Position numbers and translations under genes: made by a program. Positions 55,923-64,000 of a stretch of DNA of 64,000 nucleotides are shown one piece after another; the first letter of the stretch is position 1; each line of letters begins with the position of its first letter. The stretch covers positions 4,184,001 to 4,248,000 of the forward strand of contig JAUEDM010000003.1 in the NCBI GenBank assembly GCA_033439685.1, given 5' to 3'. Source of the stretch: Apodospora peruviana (Eukaryota; Ascomycota; Sordariomycetes; Sordariales; Lasiosphaeriaceae). Below the pieces are notes generated by a model, which was not told the DNA's origin, searched no databases, and saw nothing but the letters and a program-made list of their open reading frames with translations.

Positions 55923-57446
55923 TCAAATCACACCGCAACTATCAAACGAAGTAGTCTTCATACTCATATGCCACTCCGTCAGGTGCGTCAACAACCCTCC
56001 ATCAATATTCCGATTCGCTTTTATGAACACCGTCTCGTACGGGTGGACATTGCTCCCAAAGTAACTCCCGTCAAAGAGCAAATCGCCCGCGTCGGGGTTG
56101 GCCGTGCAAAACTCTTCAGGCGAAGCATGCGAATGCAGCGCGGCCATCATGGCATCGAACTCGTACCCAGCAGCCGTGATCAGGCCTGACGTGCCCACCT
56201 CGGCGTGCACAGCACTATTGTGGGAGTTATAGCACCCGCTCAGCCCAACAGGATCCGTACTCTTGCCGAACTGATCATCCACCGACGCGGCCACCGCCTG
56301 CGCTGGATCCAGCAGGACGGCCATGCCAATTGCGTCCGTCGCAAAGATCATCGACTGCACGTGCGGTCGCGGCTTGCAGTTCAGCGTCATGCCGACCAAC
56401 TTTTTCCCTCAGCGTTAGCACCACATCCCCCAATAAGAAGATGAAAAGCTTACCTTGGTCTTATCCGTCACCCTGTTCAGATACAAATCCGACCAGCAGG
56501 TGCCAGCACTCCAGACAGGCAAGAACGGACCCCTAATGCTCGCATTCATGGTAATGAACCGCGAGTACTGCTTCCAAAGATCGCCATCCCTCAAAACCTC
56601 ACCGATCGCGCCGAGGTCGTAGCAGGTATTCTCCCGGTGGACCGTCCGAACATTAGGCAGCGCCGGCACCAGAGAGGCCGCAGAAGCGTTGCCGTTGAAG
56701 ATGAACACGAAATCGGCGGCGCCGTGAAGGCCCTTTTCGACAAAATAGGCCAGGTTCGCGCGCGCCGCTTCCGATTCTGCGTACGCGTACACGATCAGCA
56801 GACGGCCTTTACCAGAACCAGTGGTCGTATTTTCTGGTGTTGATACATCCTGCACCGGAAGGATGTGGATCAGGCCATCAGGGCCCAGGTCGCCTTCGGG
56901 AGGCGGAGGGAGGGACGGGTCGGGGTGCGTCGGGAGGGGAGGGAGGTTATCTGGGTTGGGTGGTGGTGTTGGGAGTGGCTCGAAGCCGCTCGGCATGATG
57001 TTGATGCCGTCGGGGGACGGCGGTTGTGCGAGGTCGGGAGGGAGCAGGTCGGGAGGGAGCAGGTCGGGAGGGAGCAGGTCGGGAGGGAGCAGGTCGCCGG
57101 CGTCGGGTGGAGGATTCAATTCGGGCGGAGGAACGAAGGGGTCGACCGGGACCTGCGATGGAGATGGTAGTGACGACGGCGCAACCACGCCGGTAGCACT
57201 CAGTGGGGGGACATCATTATCCGGCTTGGCGAGTACCGGCGCATCGGGACTTGTGATATCGAAAGCTGTTTCTGACTATTTCCTGTCGGTTAGTGGACCC
57301 GAATTTGCAATGCAGTGCGCGCATCGCATCGCAAAACATACGTTGTTGGAGTTGGCTGATAACGTCCACAGGACCGCGAGGAGGAGCATAAATGTCAGCG
57401 CGGCGAGTCGCAGGTTCGTCGGGTTCAGCGAGAGTAAAGGGGCCAT
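55923..57446 (-). CDS. Type II membrane glycosyltransferase-like protein, three exons
   Basis: Model: complement(join(55923..56399,56454..57275,57342..57446)), 467 aa. Exon 1 gives MAPLLSLNPTNLRLAALTFM with a signal-anchor (LRLAALTFMLLLAVLWTL). Introns of 66 bp (CTAAC branch, TAG) and 54 bp keep frame; joins read ANSNN-SETAF and VTDKTK-LVGMT. Residues about 75-180 are a Pro-rich stem with four LLPPD repeats from a 15-bp DNA repeat (about 57036-57095). The catalytic-like domain begins LLIVYAYAESEAARANLAYF and has FVFIFNGNASA, ENTCYDLGAIGEVL and FITMNASIRGPFLP, which recall RgpF-like rhamnan-synthesis or related glycosyltransferases. It ends HLTEWHMSMKTTSFDSCGVI. Likely a Golgi luminal enzyme acting on glycans; family placement is tentative. 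Confidence 0.8.
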
Positions 57447-58344
57447 TTCGGCGGCGGCGACTCGGCAGCGGAAATGCACCGCGCTGCTACTCGTGATAAA
57501 TGAATCAACGACAGAAAAAGAAGGGAAATTGCGGTTCAAATCATCATGAAGGGCAGTGGAAAAAGGAAGGATACGCTGACGAGCAAAGGAAAGCGAGATA
57601 GGGGCGCTTTCAGCTGAGAGCAATCTGATCTGCTCCTCCCTGCCGTTGGCTGTGATCAACCCTTGTCCGGAATGCGAGCTATCGATAAATTTGGCTCACT
57701 AACTTACGCCCCTAATGTCGAATCTGGACCGCCCGGTCGGGATGTTCCTGGCGGTTTGATTGGACGCAGATTTCCATCCTTACACCAAGATATTTCGCTC
57801 TGGGTTTGTCGTCTGAAAGATTGGAATTGTTTCGTCCCATTGTACCCTACTGTAGTACGGCTTAACGGCAGGGAATTTAGGTACCGGAAACCAGGGATCC
57901 GCCTCGGACTCGGCTGGGGGGCGGGCGGGCGGCCGCTTCCGCTGTATTGCGGGGCACGGAGGCTGGACTGTCAGGTTTGTGGGTTTGTGGGTCCCACTCC
58001 TTTCTGTCGGCACCTGGCACCTGGCAGACAGAGGCATTCCGAGTTTCGAGTAGACGAGGCAGGTTCCAAAATAAAATCCTTTGGCTGAGCAAGTGTTGGG
58101 CTCTGAATCAACAATTGCCACCCTCTCTGTCTAACTAATTCTCGTTAAACATACAAAACTGCTGCTCAAATCGTTAAGAGTGTGGGTTGTCAACGGGTTA
58201 CAGCCTACCAGTCTGCGGCGCAATACAGGAGCATATATGTTAGTGCAGAAAATGTGGGACATTAATTCTGGGCAGCCCCGTATATAAGAACGTCGTGCGC
58301 TGCGCAATCTCAAACAAAAAGAGTCAATGAACCAAAATTAATGT
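57447..58344. other. Intergenic, nothing seen
   Basis: Presumed promoter of the glycosyltransferase-like gene and unassigned DNA; no convincing ORF. Confidence 0.45.
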
Positions 58345-58479
58345 GGTCGTGTGGTATAACGGTCATTACACTTGATCGATGGTTTCCCTAGCAAACAAAC
58401 AAGTTGAGCGCGCTAAAGGTTAGCCTACCTAACGCCTAAGTCGGTTCAAGGTATCTCGGTTCGAGTACGAGCACGATCA
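58345..58479 (+). tRNA. tRNA gene or pseudogene with intron, type unassigned
   Basis: The acceptor stem pairs fully (ggtcgtg with cacgatc, one G-U). A D-arm (GTA/TAC with A-box tggtataacgg), an anticodon stem (cttga/tcaag) interrupted by an intron of about 60 bp after the loop, and a T-arm (ctcgg, ttcgagt, acgag) are in place, followed by A as discriminator and a T-run terminator (58492-58501). Two conserved bases deviate: C at position 33 and A at 61. The anticodon would read GAT, but the C33 makes the assignment doubtful. Confidence 0.55.
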
Positions 58480-58491
58480 CTCAATTTCCTT

Positions 58492-58501
58492 TCTTTTTTT
58501 T
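58492..58501 (+). terminator. RNA polymerase III T-run terminator
   Basis: A T-rich run (ctttcttttttttc) starts 13 bases after the tRNA-like 3' end, as expected for pol III termination. Confidence 0.5.
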
Positions 58502-58868
58502 CAGCCTGCCTTCCTCAACTGGTATCCGTTTTTTCGGTGTGTTAATGCCCGTGCTCGTTGGCTGATTTATCTTCTCAAAGACTGGCTAGCTGGAACGAGT
58601 AGATGGTAGATGAAGCCTGCCCGAGGAGGGAGGTAATGGGCCGTGGAGAGATTGCACCTGACGGAGGCCATTTCCCGTGTTTGGATGAAGAACAAACTCA
58701 GTACCTGGTTATAAATCCTCTCCGTGTCGACATTATTGACCGGCACTGAAGGGCTCGACCACATTCATCTTTCCGCTAGGTCACCAATGCTCAGCGATAG
58801 ACAAGGCAGTAGCTTGCATGTGCTGGTTGGGGTTCGCCTGATCATCACGTCAGCCCAACCCGCTGTTG

Positions 58869-59060
<192 letters not shown>

Positions 59061-59133
59061 CTGGCTGGCTGGCTTCCCCTTTTTCTCTTCCCGTCTCGGC
59101 GTCTGCTCAAGTCCCCACTATCTATCTGAGTCC

Positions 59134-59669
59134 TCAGTAGCAAGCCCAATTCTGTTGAATATAAACCTCGGGTTGATGGGGACAGCCGACTTTCTTCTTC
59201 TCGTAATGACAGTTGCTGTTGAACTTGCCGTCCTTGTAGAGCTGGAGGTCGCCGCCACACCCCCGGAGCTCGTACCCGCAGTTTCCTGGGGCGGCACAGA
59301 AGTTCCTGCCACACGGGTTCTCGTTCGGTGAAGATATGATGTGGTCATGTTGGATGTTTGGTGGACAGATGGTATCCAATTTTACCCCGTTAACCCTACA
59401 TCATCCAAGGGAGATCACACTGGCAGTTAGCAAGCTTGGCCCCGTCTAATGCCATATTGACCCAACTGAGACAGGATATAAGACCACTACAGGCTTCGGG
59501 AACAGAGGACCTTTTCGCTTCTGATTACTCACCATGCATAATTCCATACCCCGTAGTAATACCCGTTACCGGACGATGTCATGATAGTCCCCGTGTAAAC
59601 GGTGGCTGTGGCCATAGAGGACAAGGCAGCAGCAAGAAAAGCCGCGATCTTTAGCGTTGGGAGTTGCAT
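59134..59669 (-). CDS. Small secreted cysteine-rich protein (8 Cys), two exons
   Basis: Model: complement(join(59134..59395,59533..59669)), 132 aa. Exon 1 encodes a signal peptide (MQLPTLKIAAFLAAALSSMA, cleaved near TAT) and TVYTGTIMTSSGNGYYYGVW. The 137-bp intron starts GTGAGT and has a CTAAC branch; the nearby CAG would lead to a stop, so the next AG (TGTAG) is used, giving NYAWVNGVKLD. The mature protein of about 110 residues has eight Cys: TIC, PCGRNFC, GNCGYELRGC, NCHY, GCPH and the penultimate AC. Four disulfides and a compact secreted fold are likely. Gly/Tyr/Asn-rich start and Cys pattern resemble fungal effector-like small proteins, but I recognise no family. It lies beside the long CT repeat. 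Confidence 0.82.
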
Positions 59670-60743
59670 GGTGGCGGTGATGAGTAATAGATCTCGTAAG
59701 AAAATGTGAAAAGGAAGGGAGAATTTTGGTGATGCTGTAGCGTTGGATGTTGGGAATTTTGGACCAGCGTATCACATCTGGAAACTATTGTTGGGTCGGA
59801 TTTCACGTCTCTTTTGTACTTGTCTTTAGAACCCATGTACTCCTACCATGGCTGAACACATCTAAATGCAGCCTGGTAACAGCGTCATGAATAATATTCT
59901 TGCTCAGCTGGTATTTGACCGGATAGACACCTCGGTAGCCAGCTGACTGAGCAAACCAGCCTCTGAACAAACCGAATGTTGCCAAATACAGGAATCTAGG
60001 GATTGAGAAATTCGTGAGCCGATGCGTAAAGATGATGATCATCCTGGCATGGTTGCGATTCGCTTGACGCCGCAATTAAATTCTAACCGAAGCGCCTTTG
60101 TCATCAGCTTACTTACTCATATATAAATTAGACCGATTGGATTCCTTGACAGGCATGAAATAATGCTGTGTCACGTAATTCGCTGCCTAGAAAGCTTATA
60201 TTCCGTGCCACAGCTCCATTCCCGTTCCAGTCCCTGTCCTCTGCATGGTGTATGATCGTGACTTGATGATCATGACCTAACGGAAGCTCAACAGATAGCT
60301 CATCAGTCCACTTCAAGGTCCCTCAGTTCATAAATTACGACAACGAGCATCTGGGAAGCCACATTGACAACTGAAAGACACGATGCAACATGGGAACGAT
60401 GCTGCCAATCACTGATCATCGTCATAAATCCCTGTCCGCATGCGAGCGAAACGATAATAATCACTTTGACGATGTTGCGTGTCGCCTTAGTAAAGTTAAG
60501 GATAGACATTAAAGATCGTGATTTATAAGACGAACGTTTCAGCAGCAGCGAACAAACTGACCTGACAAACTCAGCTACGCCACCAACCACGATATTTCTG
60601 TGCCTTTTCTCCCAGTCCATCCGCACCGGTCAGAGATAGACCCGCCTCCAGGCTGAAATGGTCAATACCAAGGAGTTCCATCAGTTCCAAAGCCCATTCC
60701 ACTGTATAACCCAAGACGAACCACTTCCCACCACAACACCATA
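59670..60743. other. Intergenic, nothing convincing
   Basis: Contains the promoter of the secreted protein gene. A 107-aa minus-strand frame (60303-60626) with hydrophobic stretches and its neighbour (60128-60316) have no recognisable features and are not called. Confidence 0.4.
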
Positions 60744-61415
60744 CTAATTCCCACTCTCACTCGAGTTCCCCTCCAGTTGCCGCCGTCCCCTCAACTCCTC
60801 CCACTCCCATTCCAACATCGCAAACTCGACAATATCGTGCCACTTCCGATCCATCCAGATCGCCTCCCTCCTAACCCCTTCTCTCTTAAAGCCCAATTTT
60901 CTCTCATACACCTGTACCGCGCGGTCATTATACGCCGCAGCACCAATCTCGATCCGATGCAGCCCGCCAAACCGGAACCCCCAGTCCAGGAGCCAATTGA
61001 TCGCCTCGGCGCCGTACCCTTTATTCTGGTACTTCTCCTGCAACGCGAGGCTGATGAACGCCATTCTAGCGATCGCGTGCTTGCCCGGAAACAAGACCAT
61101 CGTCCCGATGGGGACGCCCTTGGCCTGGGCGCGGGCGAGTTCCGTGCCTGGCCCGTCAGACGGGTTGGAGGAGTCGGGCGGTGGTAGGCAGATCAGGACG
61201 GCCAATAACGCAGACTTGGTGATTCGCCCAATGATTTCTCTGCTGCTCGTCCGAGACCCGGGGGCAAACATGCCGCTGTGCCGGAAGCCGTGGGTCACGG
61301 GGTCTTCGAGGGTGGTTGCGATCATGTCTCTGTCCGCGTCGGTGTCCTCGATTGAGCGGTAGACGAGGCGCGGTGAGCGGAACGCCGTTGCAAAGGTTCT
61401 GGCCATGGACTCCAT
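60744..61415 (-). CDS. GNAT-family N-acetyltransferase (RimJ/RimL-like)
   Basis: Intronless, 223 aa, ATG at 61415. SPRLVYRSIEDTDADRDMIA is the typical start of RimJ/RimL-type GNAT proteins. IGTMVLFPGKHAIARMAFIS forms the central strands, and LQEKYQNKGYGAEAINWLLD carries the acetyl-CoA pyrophosphate loop (Q-x-x-G-x-G/A). GLHRIEIGAAAYNDRAVQVY and YERKLGFKREGVRREAIWMD are the conserved C-terminal motifs, including the N-x-x-a-x-x-xY-x-k-x-GF signature. It transfers acetyl groups to an amine, which may be a protein N-terminus, spermidine or a small molecule. The insertion with PPPDSSNPSDGPGTE between strands is a variable loop. Probably cytosolic; neighbours give no clue. Confidence 0.92.
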   Translation of the reverse strand: MESMARTFATAFRSPRLVYRSIEDTDADRDMIATTLEDPVTHGFRHSGMFAPGSRTSSREIIGRITKSALLAVLICLPPPDSSNPSDGPGTELARAQAKGVPIGTMVLFPGKHAIARMAFISLALQEKYQNKGYGAEAINWLLDWGFRFGGLHRIEIGAAAYNDRAVQVYERKLGFKREGVRREAIWMDRKWHDIVEFAMLEWEWEELRGRRQLEGNSSESGN

Positions 61416-62942
61416 TGTTGAATTGAGTGCTGGTGATATTTGTTAGCACTTATTCGGCGCGAAGGTTTTCTTGTGATCATCTGAAATCAATCAGTAGGTA
61501 AGGTACTTACCTATCTCTAACAGTGGTGCAAATAAGGTGCTTCTCATTAACCGGTAATAGGGCCTTGAGAGAGAGAACGATGGTCGATTTCTGTTTTAAT
61601 TTGGTTGCTCGTTGTGGCAGAGATGACTCGGAGTTCAACGAGACCCGACTGAAATCTGTGATCCTATCACCGCGACAAAATAAGAGTCACAGAAGAGGAA
61701 TGAAATTCGACGTTTGACTCATTTCGGTACATGTACGTTATACGTAAGTCCGATGGATGCAGTACGACGCAAAGCTGACGAGTGTTGGTTCTACACCTTC
61801 CCTTTCGAGCCCATTAGTCAGCGGTCTATCACATCAATATGTGGAGTTTGTAAATCGAAACTGGCGATTTCAACCCTAGAGAATTTTCGAGTATTAGCAG
61901 ACCCCATCCCGGGGGCGGAGGGTCGGAGTTTTTCATGAGAAAAAGATTGGAATAGCATTTTGAAGGAGGTATACTTCGGGTTTCGACATTCCAACAAGAA
62001 AAAAAAAAAAAGACAACTGATCCATTTTTTTTACAGTACAAGTTACCTGCCTTGTCTACCTAGTAGAAGCGAAGAGTGTTTATGTTTCACGGTTTTTATA
62101 TCTTTTCCTGAGCACCTGTTTCATCACGACACCAAAAATGGATCTGTGTTCACAATCACACCTGGCGGCGGCTGTTGCGTCAACACCAAGCGCATGCGCG
62201 AAGCGACATTAGCCGACCGTTGACACTGAGCTTATCACTTCAGTGCAGTATCGGGAAGTCAAACCAGTGACAGAGCAGCAGCAGAGATAACGGCTTATCC
62301 AGGGTTGGTGGTTGGGGGCCTTTTAAGCAGCATCATGTGGCGCGGCTAAATAAGGTAACCACAATATTCCCGTCCCGCAAAGTTGGCATGGAAGTTGGCA
62401 GACGGGCAGATGCCAAGTCCCCGCCCGGTATTGTCCTTGTTAATATACTATCCCAGTCGGGACCAGCCCGGATCGACTGTCTTCGTTTTTTCGACTTTTA
62501 TCAAGGGATTGGTGAAACGGGGATAAACGACCGATTGACGAGCTGTTCCTGCAGGAGACCACCTCATTCAGATGTGTATGGTTGAGTGGGGAGCAAGGAA
62601 CTTCCTTGATAAAGTTTGCCGGTTCAGGTTGGGTATCTGGGCTGTCGATCACAATCACGGGGATATAACCCTGGGTTTCAATGGACTATTTGGTTATTTT
62701 GACGGTATAGACTAAGACTAGGTAAGCACGGATTCTGTCCGATTCCATTCCTCCCCAACCAGTCCTCATGACTCACCCCAACACCTGCTCCCGGGCCTTT
62801 GGACTCGGTAGTAAACTGAATTCCGCCTGTAGCAAAACACCAGTCCACCAACAACCAGCAAACATTGTCAACATCGTGAATCATAAGCTGTAGAACATAG
62901 TCGTATCCCCCTTACCCGCCTTGTGCTTCACACGCTCGTTGT
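61416..62942. other. Intergenic, nothing seen
   Basis: About 1.5 kb with a poly-A stretch near 62000-62013 and no convincing ORF or RNA. It separates the divergently placed acetyltransferase promoter from the 3' end of the last gene. Confidence 0.5.
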
Positions 62943-63492
62943 CTAGTACTGATGCGTCCCGTTGACATAACGACGGAAACCACCAGTGGTATTGTGATAG
63001 GCAGCGCCGTAGTTGCGCAGCGTCATTCGGACGGTTCTTTTCGTGCTGGCCGCCTTCCCGTTGGTGACGCACTGGGCATCACAAGCCGCGGCGATCTGGA
63101 CGGTGCCGTTCCTGGTGAGACCCGCAGCGGCATGGGTCTCGATGCCACACTTGGGCAGCGAGTCGGTGCCGACGGCCACTCCGTTCTCGACCATGACGCA
63201 GTTGTCCACGAGGGAAGCCGTTTGGGCGTAGAAACCCGCGTGGTTGCGGAACCAACTATAACATGACTGTTAGTCTGATGATTGTGGACATTGGGGGACG
63301 TTGGCACTCTTACCCATTGCCCATATCGTCGGCACAGCCCAACATGACCGTGTTGCTCGGCGCCACCGTCTCGACGATTTCCGAGGAAGTCGACGCGCAG
63401 CAGTGGACGTTGAGCGGAGCCACGGTTTGGCAATTGAGAGACGCTGCCAGCGCGCCCATGGGGGCAAGGACAAGGGCGAGAGAAGCCTTCAT
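62943..63492 (-). CDS. Small secreted protein (8 Cys), two exons
   Basis: Model: complement(join(62943..63255,63314..63492)), 163 aa. ATG 63492 opens a signal peptide (MKASLALVLAPMGALAAS). Exon 1 continues LNCQTVAPLNVHCCASTSSE and VMLGCADDMGNG; the 58-bp GTAAGA...TATAG intron restores GNG-WFRNHAGFYAQTA. Exon 2 has DNCVMVENGV, PKCGIETHAAAG, AACDAQCV and ends YVNGTHQY. Eight Cys are present, with one CC pair, but the spacing does not fit the C-CC-C-C-CC-C hydrophobin order. A Gly-Phe and basic segment (KRTVRMTLRNYGAAYHNTTG) and potential N-glycosylation sites (NTT, NGT) occur near the end. Predicted extracellular; family unknown. Short introns and the complete frame support it. Confidence 0.85.
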
Positions 63493-64000
63493 TGTTGTTA
63501 TGTGAAACGATCGTGCAGGTTGCAGAACCAATGAAGAAAGATCGGCTTGCCGTTTGTCTGCTGTCTTACCAGGATTGAGGGAGAGAAAGACGGGAGAGGG
63601 TTGGTAAAGACTCAGGAGCCAGAGATTCGAGGGAGATCAGCAAGCCGTTATATACACATGTCTGGTATATAGTATTCCGTTGAAGCCAGTATGCTCGGAC
63701 GCTTTTGCTCATATGCGGCAATTTGATAGCTTCATATTCGTCGACAGGATGCCATATTGGACGAGATAGCAAGATTCCGCCGTCCGCAAAGAGGTGGAGA
63801 TCATTTTCGCAGCAATGATCAATCCAAGCTCGCTGAAGTGACGCTGTGGTTGATGGCAAAGCGGCAACGTGGAGAGAGCCAAGCACTAGATCAATTTGTG
63901 GTAGAGATTGGAGACCTGTCGGCAGTCGTCGGAAGTTGGTGTCTGGCTGGCATGGTCTTTATGAATCCTGCATATGTCGTCAGGGTGGGAATGTAGGTTA
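63493..64000. other. Window end, nothing seen
   Basis: Promoter side of the secreted protein gene plus about 400 bp with only short unsupported frames on both strands; a gene continuing beyond the edge cannot be excluded. Confidence 0.4.

Noticed and set aside
60128..60626. Two adjacent minus-strand frames with hydrophobic stretches
   Set aside because: No conserved features and no acceptable intron to join them.
62943..63492. Hydrophobin identity for the eight-Cys secreted protein
   Set aside because: Only one CC pair is present and the spacing does not follow the C-CC-C-C-CC-C order.

Overview
The window is nuclear DNA of a filamentous ascomycete (Pezizomycotina, most likely a sordariomycete). 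The evidence is short GT-AG introns of about 50-90 bp with CTAAC-like branch sites, fungus-specific families (AA9 copper monooxygenase, Zn2Cys6 regulator, DUF3433-like membrane protein, HET and NACHT-WD40 incompatibility-type genes, small secreted cysteine-rich proteins) and typical fungal transposons (chromodomain Ty3/gypsy, Tad1-like LINE, Fot1/pogo). It is gene-sparse accessory sequence with several islands of intact genes separated by decayed repeats.

Layout. 0.8-4.3 kb: a small unknown protein, a secreted tyrosinase whose signal-peptide exon lies across a 55-bp intron, and a three-exon cysteine-rich small protein. 5.3-11 kb: a decayed Ty3/gypsy chromovirus (gag, protease, RT-RNase H, integrase, chromodomain, probable 3' LTR). 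11.3-12.1 kb: a four-helix membrane protein. 12.9-17.3 kb: a frameshifted DUF3433-like gene split by a solo LTR with a 5-bp target duplication. 17.4-18.8 kb: a HET-domain gene lacking its N-terminal half. 19.5-24.3 kb: a field of short dispersed repeats and a minus-strand Tad1-like LINE with a duplicated 3' tail. 25.5-30.0 kb: an intact four-exon NACHT-WD40 receptor (1435 aa) with nine nearly identical 42-residue WD repeats. 30-37 kb: repeat graveyard (second solo LTR, LINE fragment, internally deleted Fot1-like element with perfect 47-bp TIRs, minisatellites). 37.2-39.3 kb: an unresolved membrane-protein gene. 41-46 kb: an alpha/beta hydrolase, a Zn2Cys6 regulator and a cytochrome P450 that together look like a small specialised-metabolism unit. 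46.7-50 kb: AA9 monooxygenase, a frameshifted unknown gene and a NUDIX hydrolase. 53.8-57.4 kb: a Myb/SANT protein with a GC-AG intron and a type II membrane glycosyltransferase-like protein. 58-63.5 kb: a tRNA-like gene, a long CT microsatellite, a GNAT acetyltransferase and two more secreted cysteine-rich proteins.

How the parts relate. Three themes stand out: non-self recognition (the NACHT-WD40 gene with concerted, hypervariable repeats, a truncated HET gene 6.7 kb away and a DUF3433-like pseudogene), extracellular functions (tyrosinase, AA9, two secreted cysteine-rich proteins) and a compact hydrolase-regulator-P450 group. Almost all transposon ORFs carry nonsense codons of the kind expected from C-to-T change, consistent with RIP or long decay. 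Gene models given as joins were worked out by eye from splice signals and frame continuity; no database search was possible.
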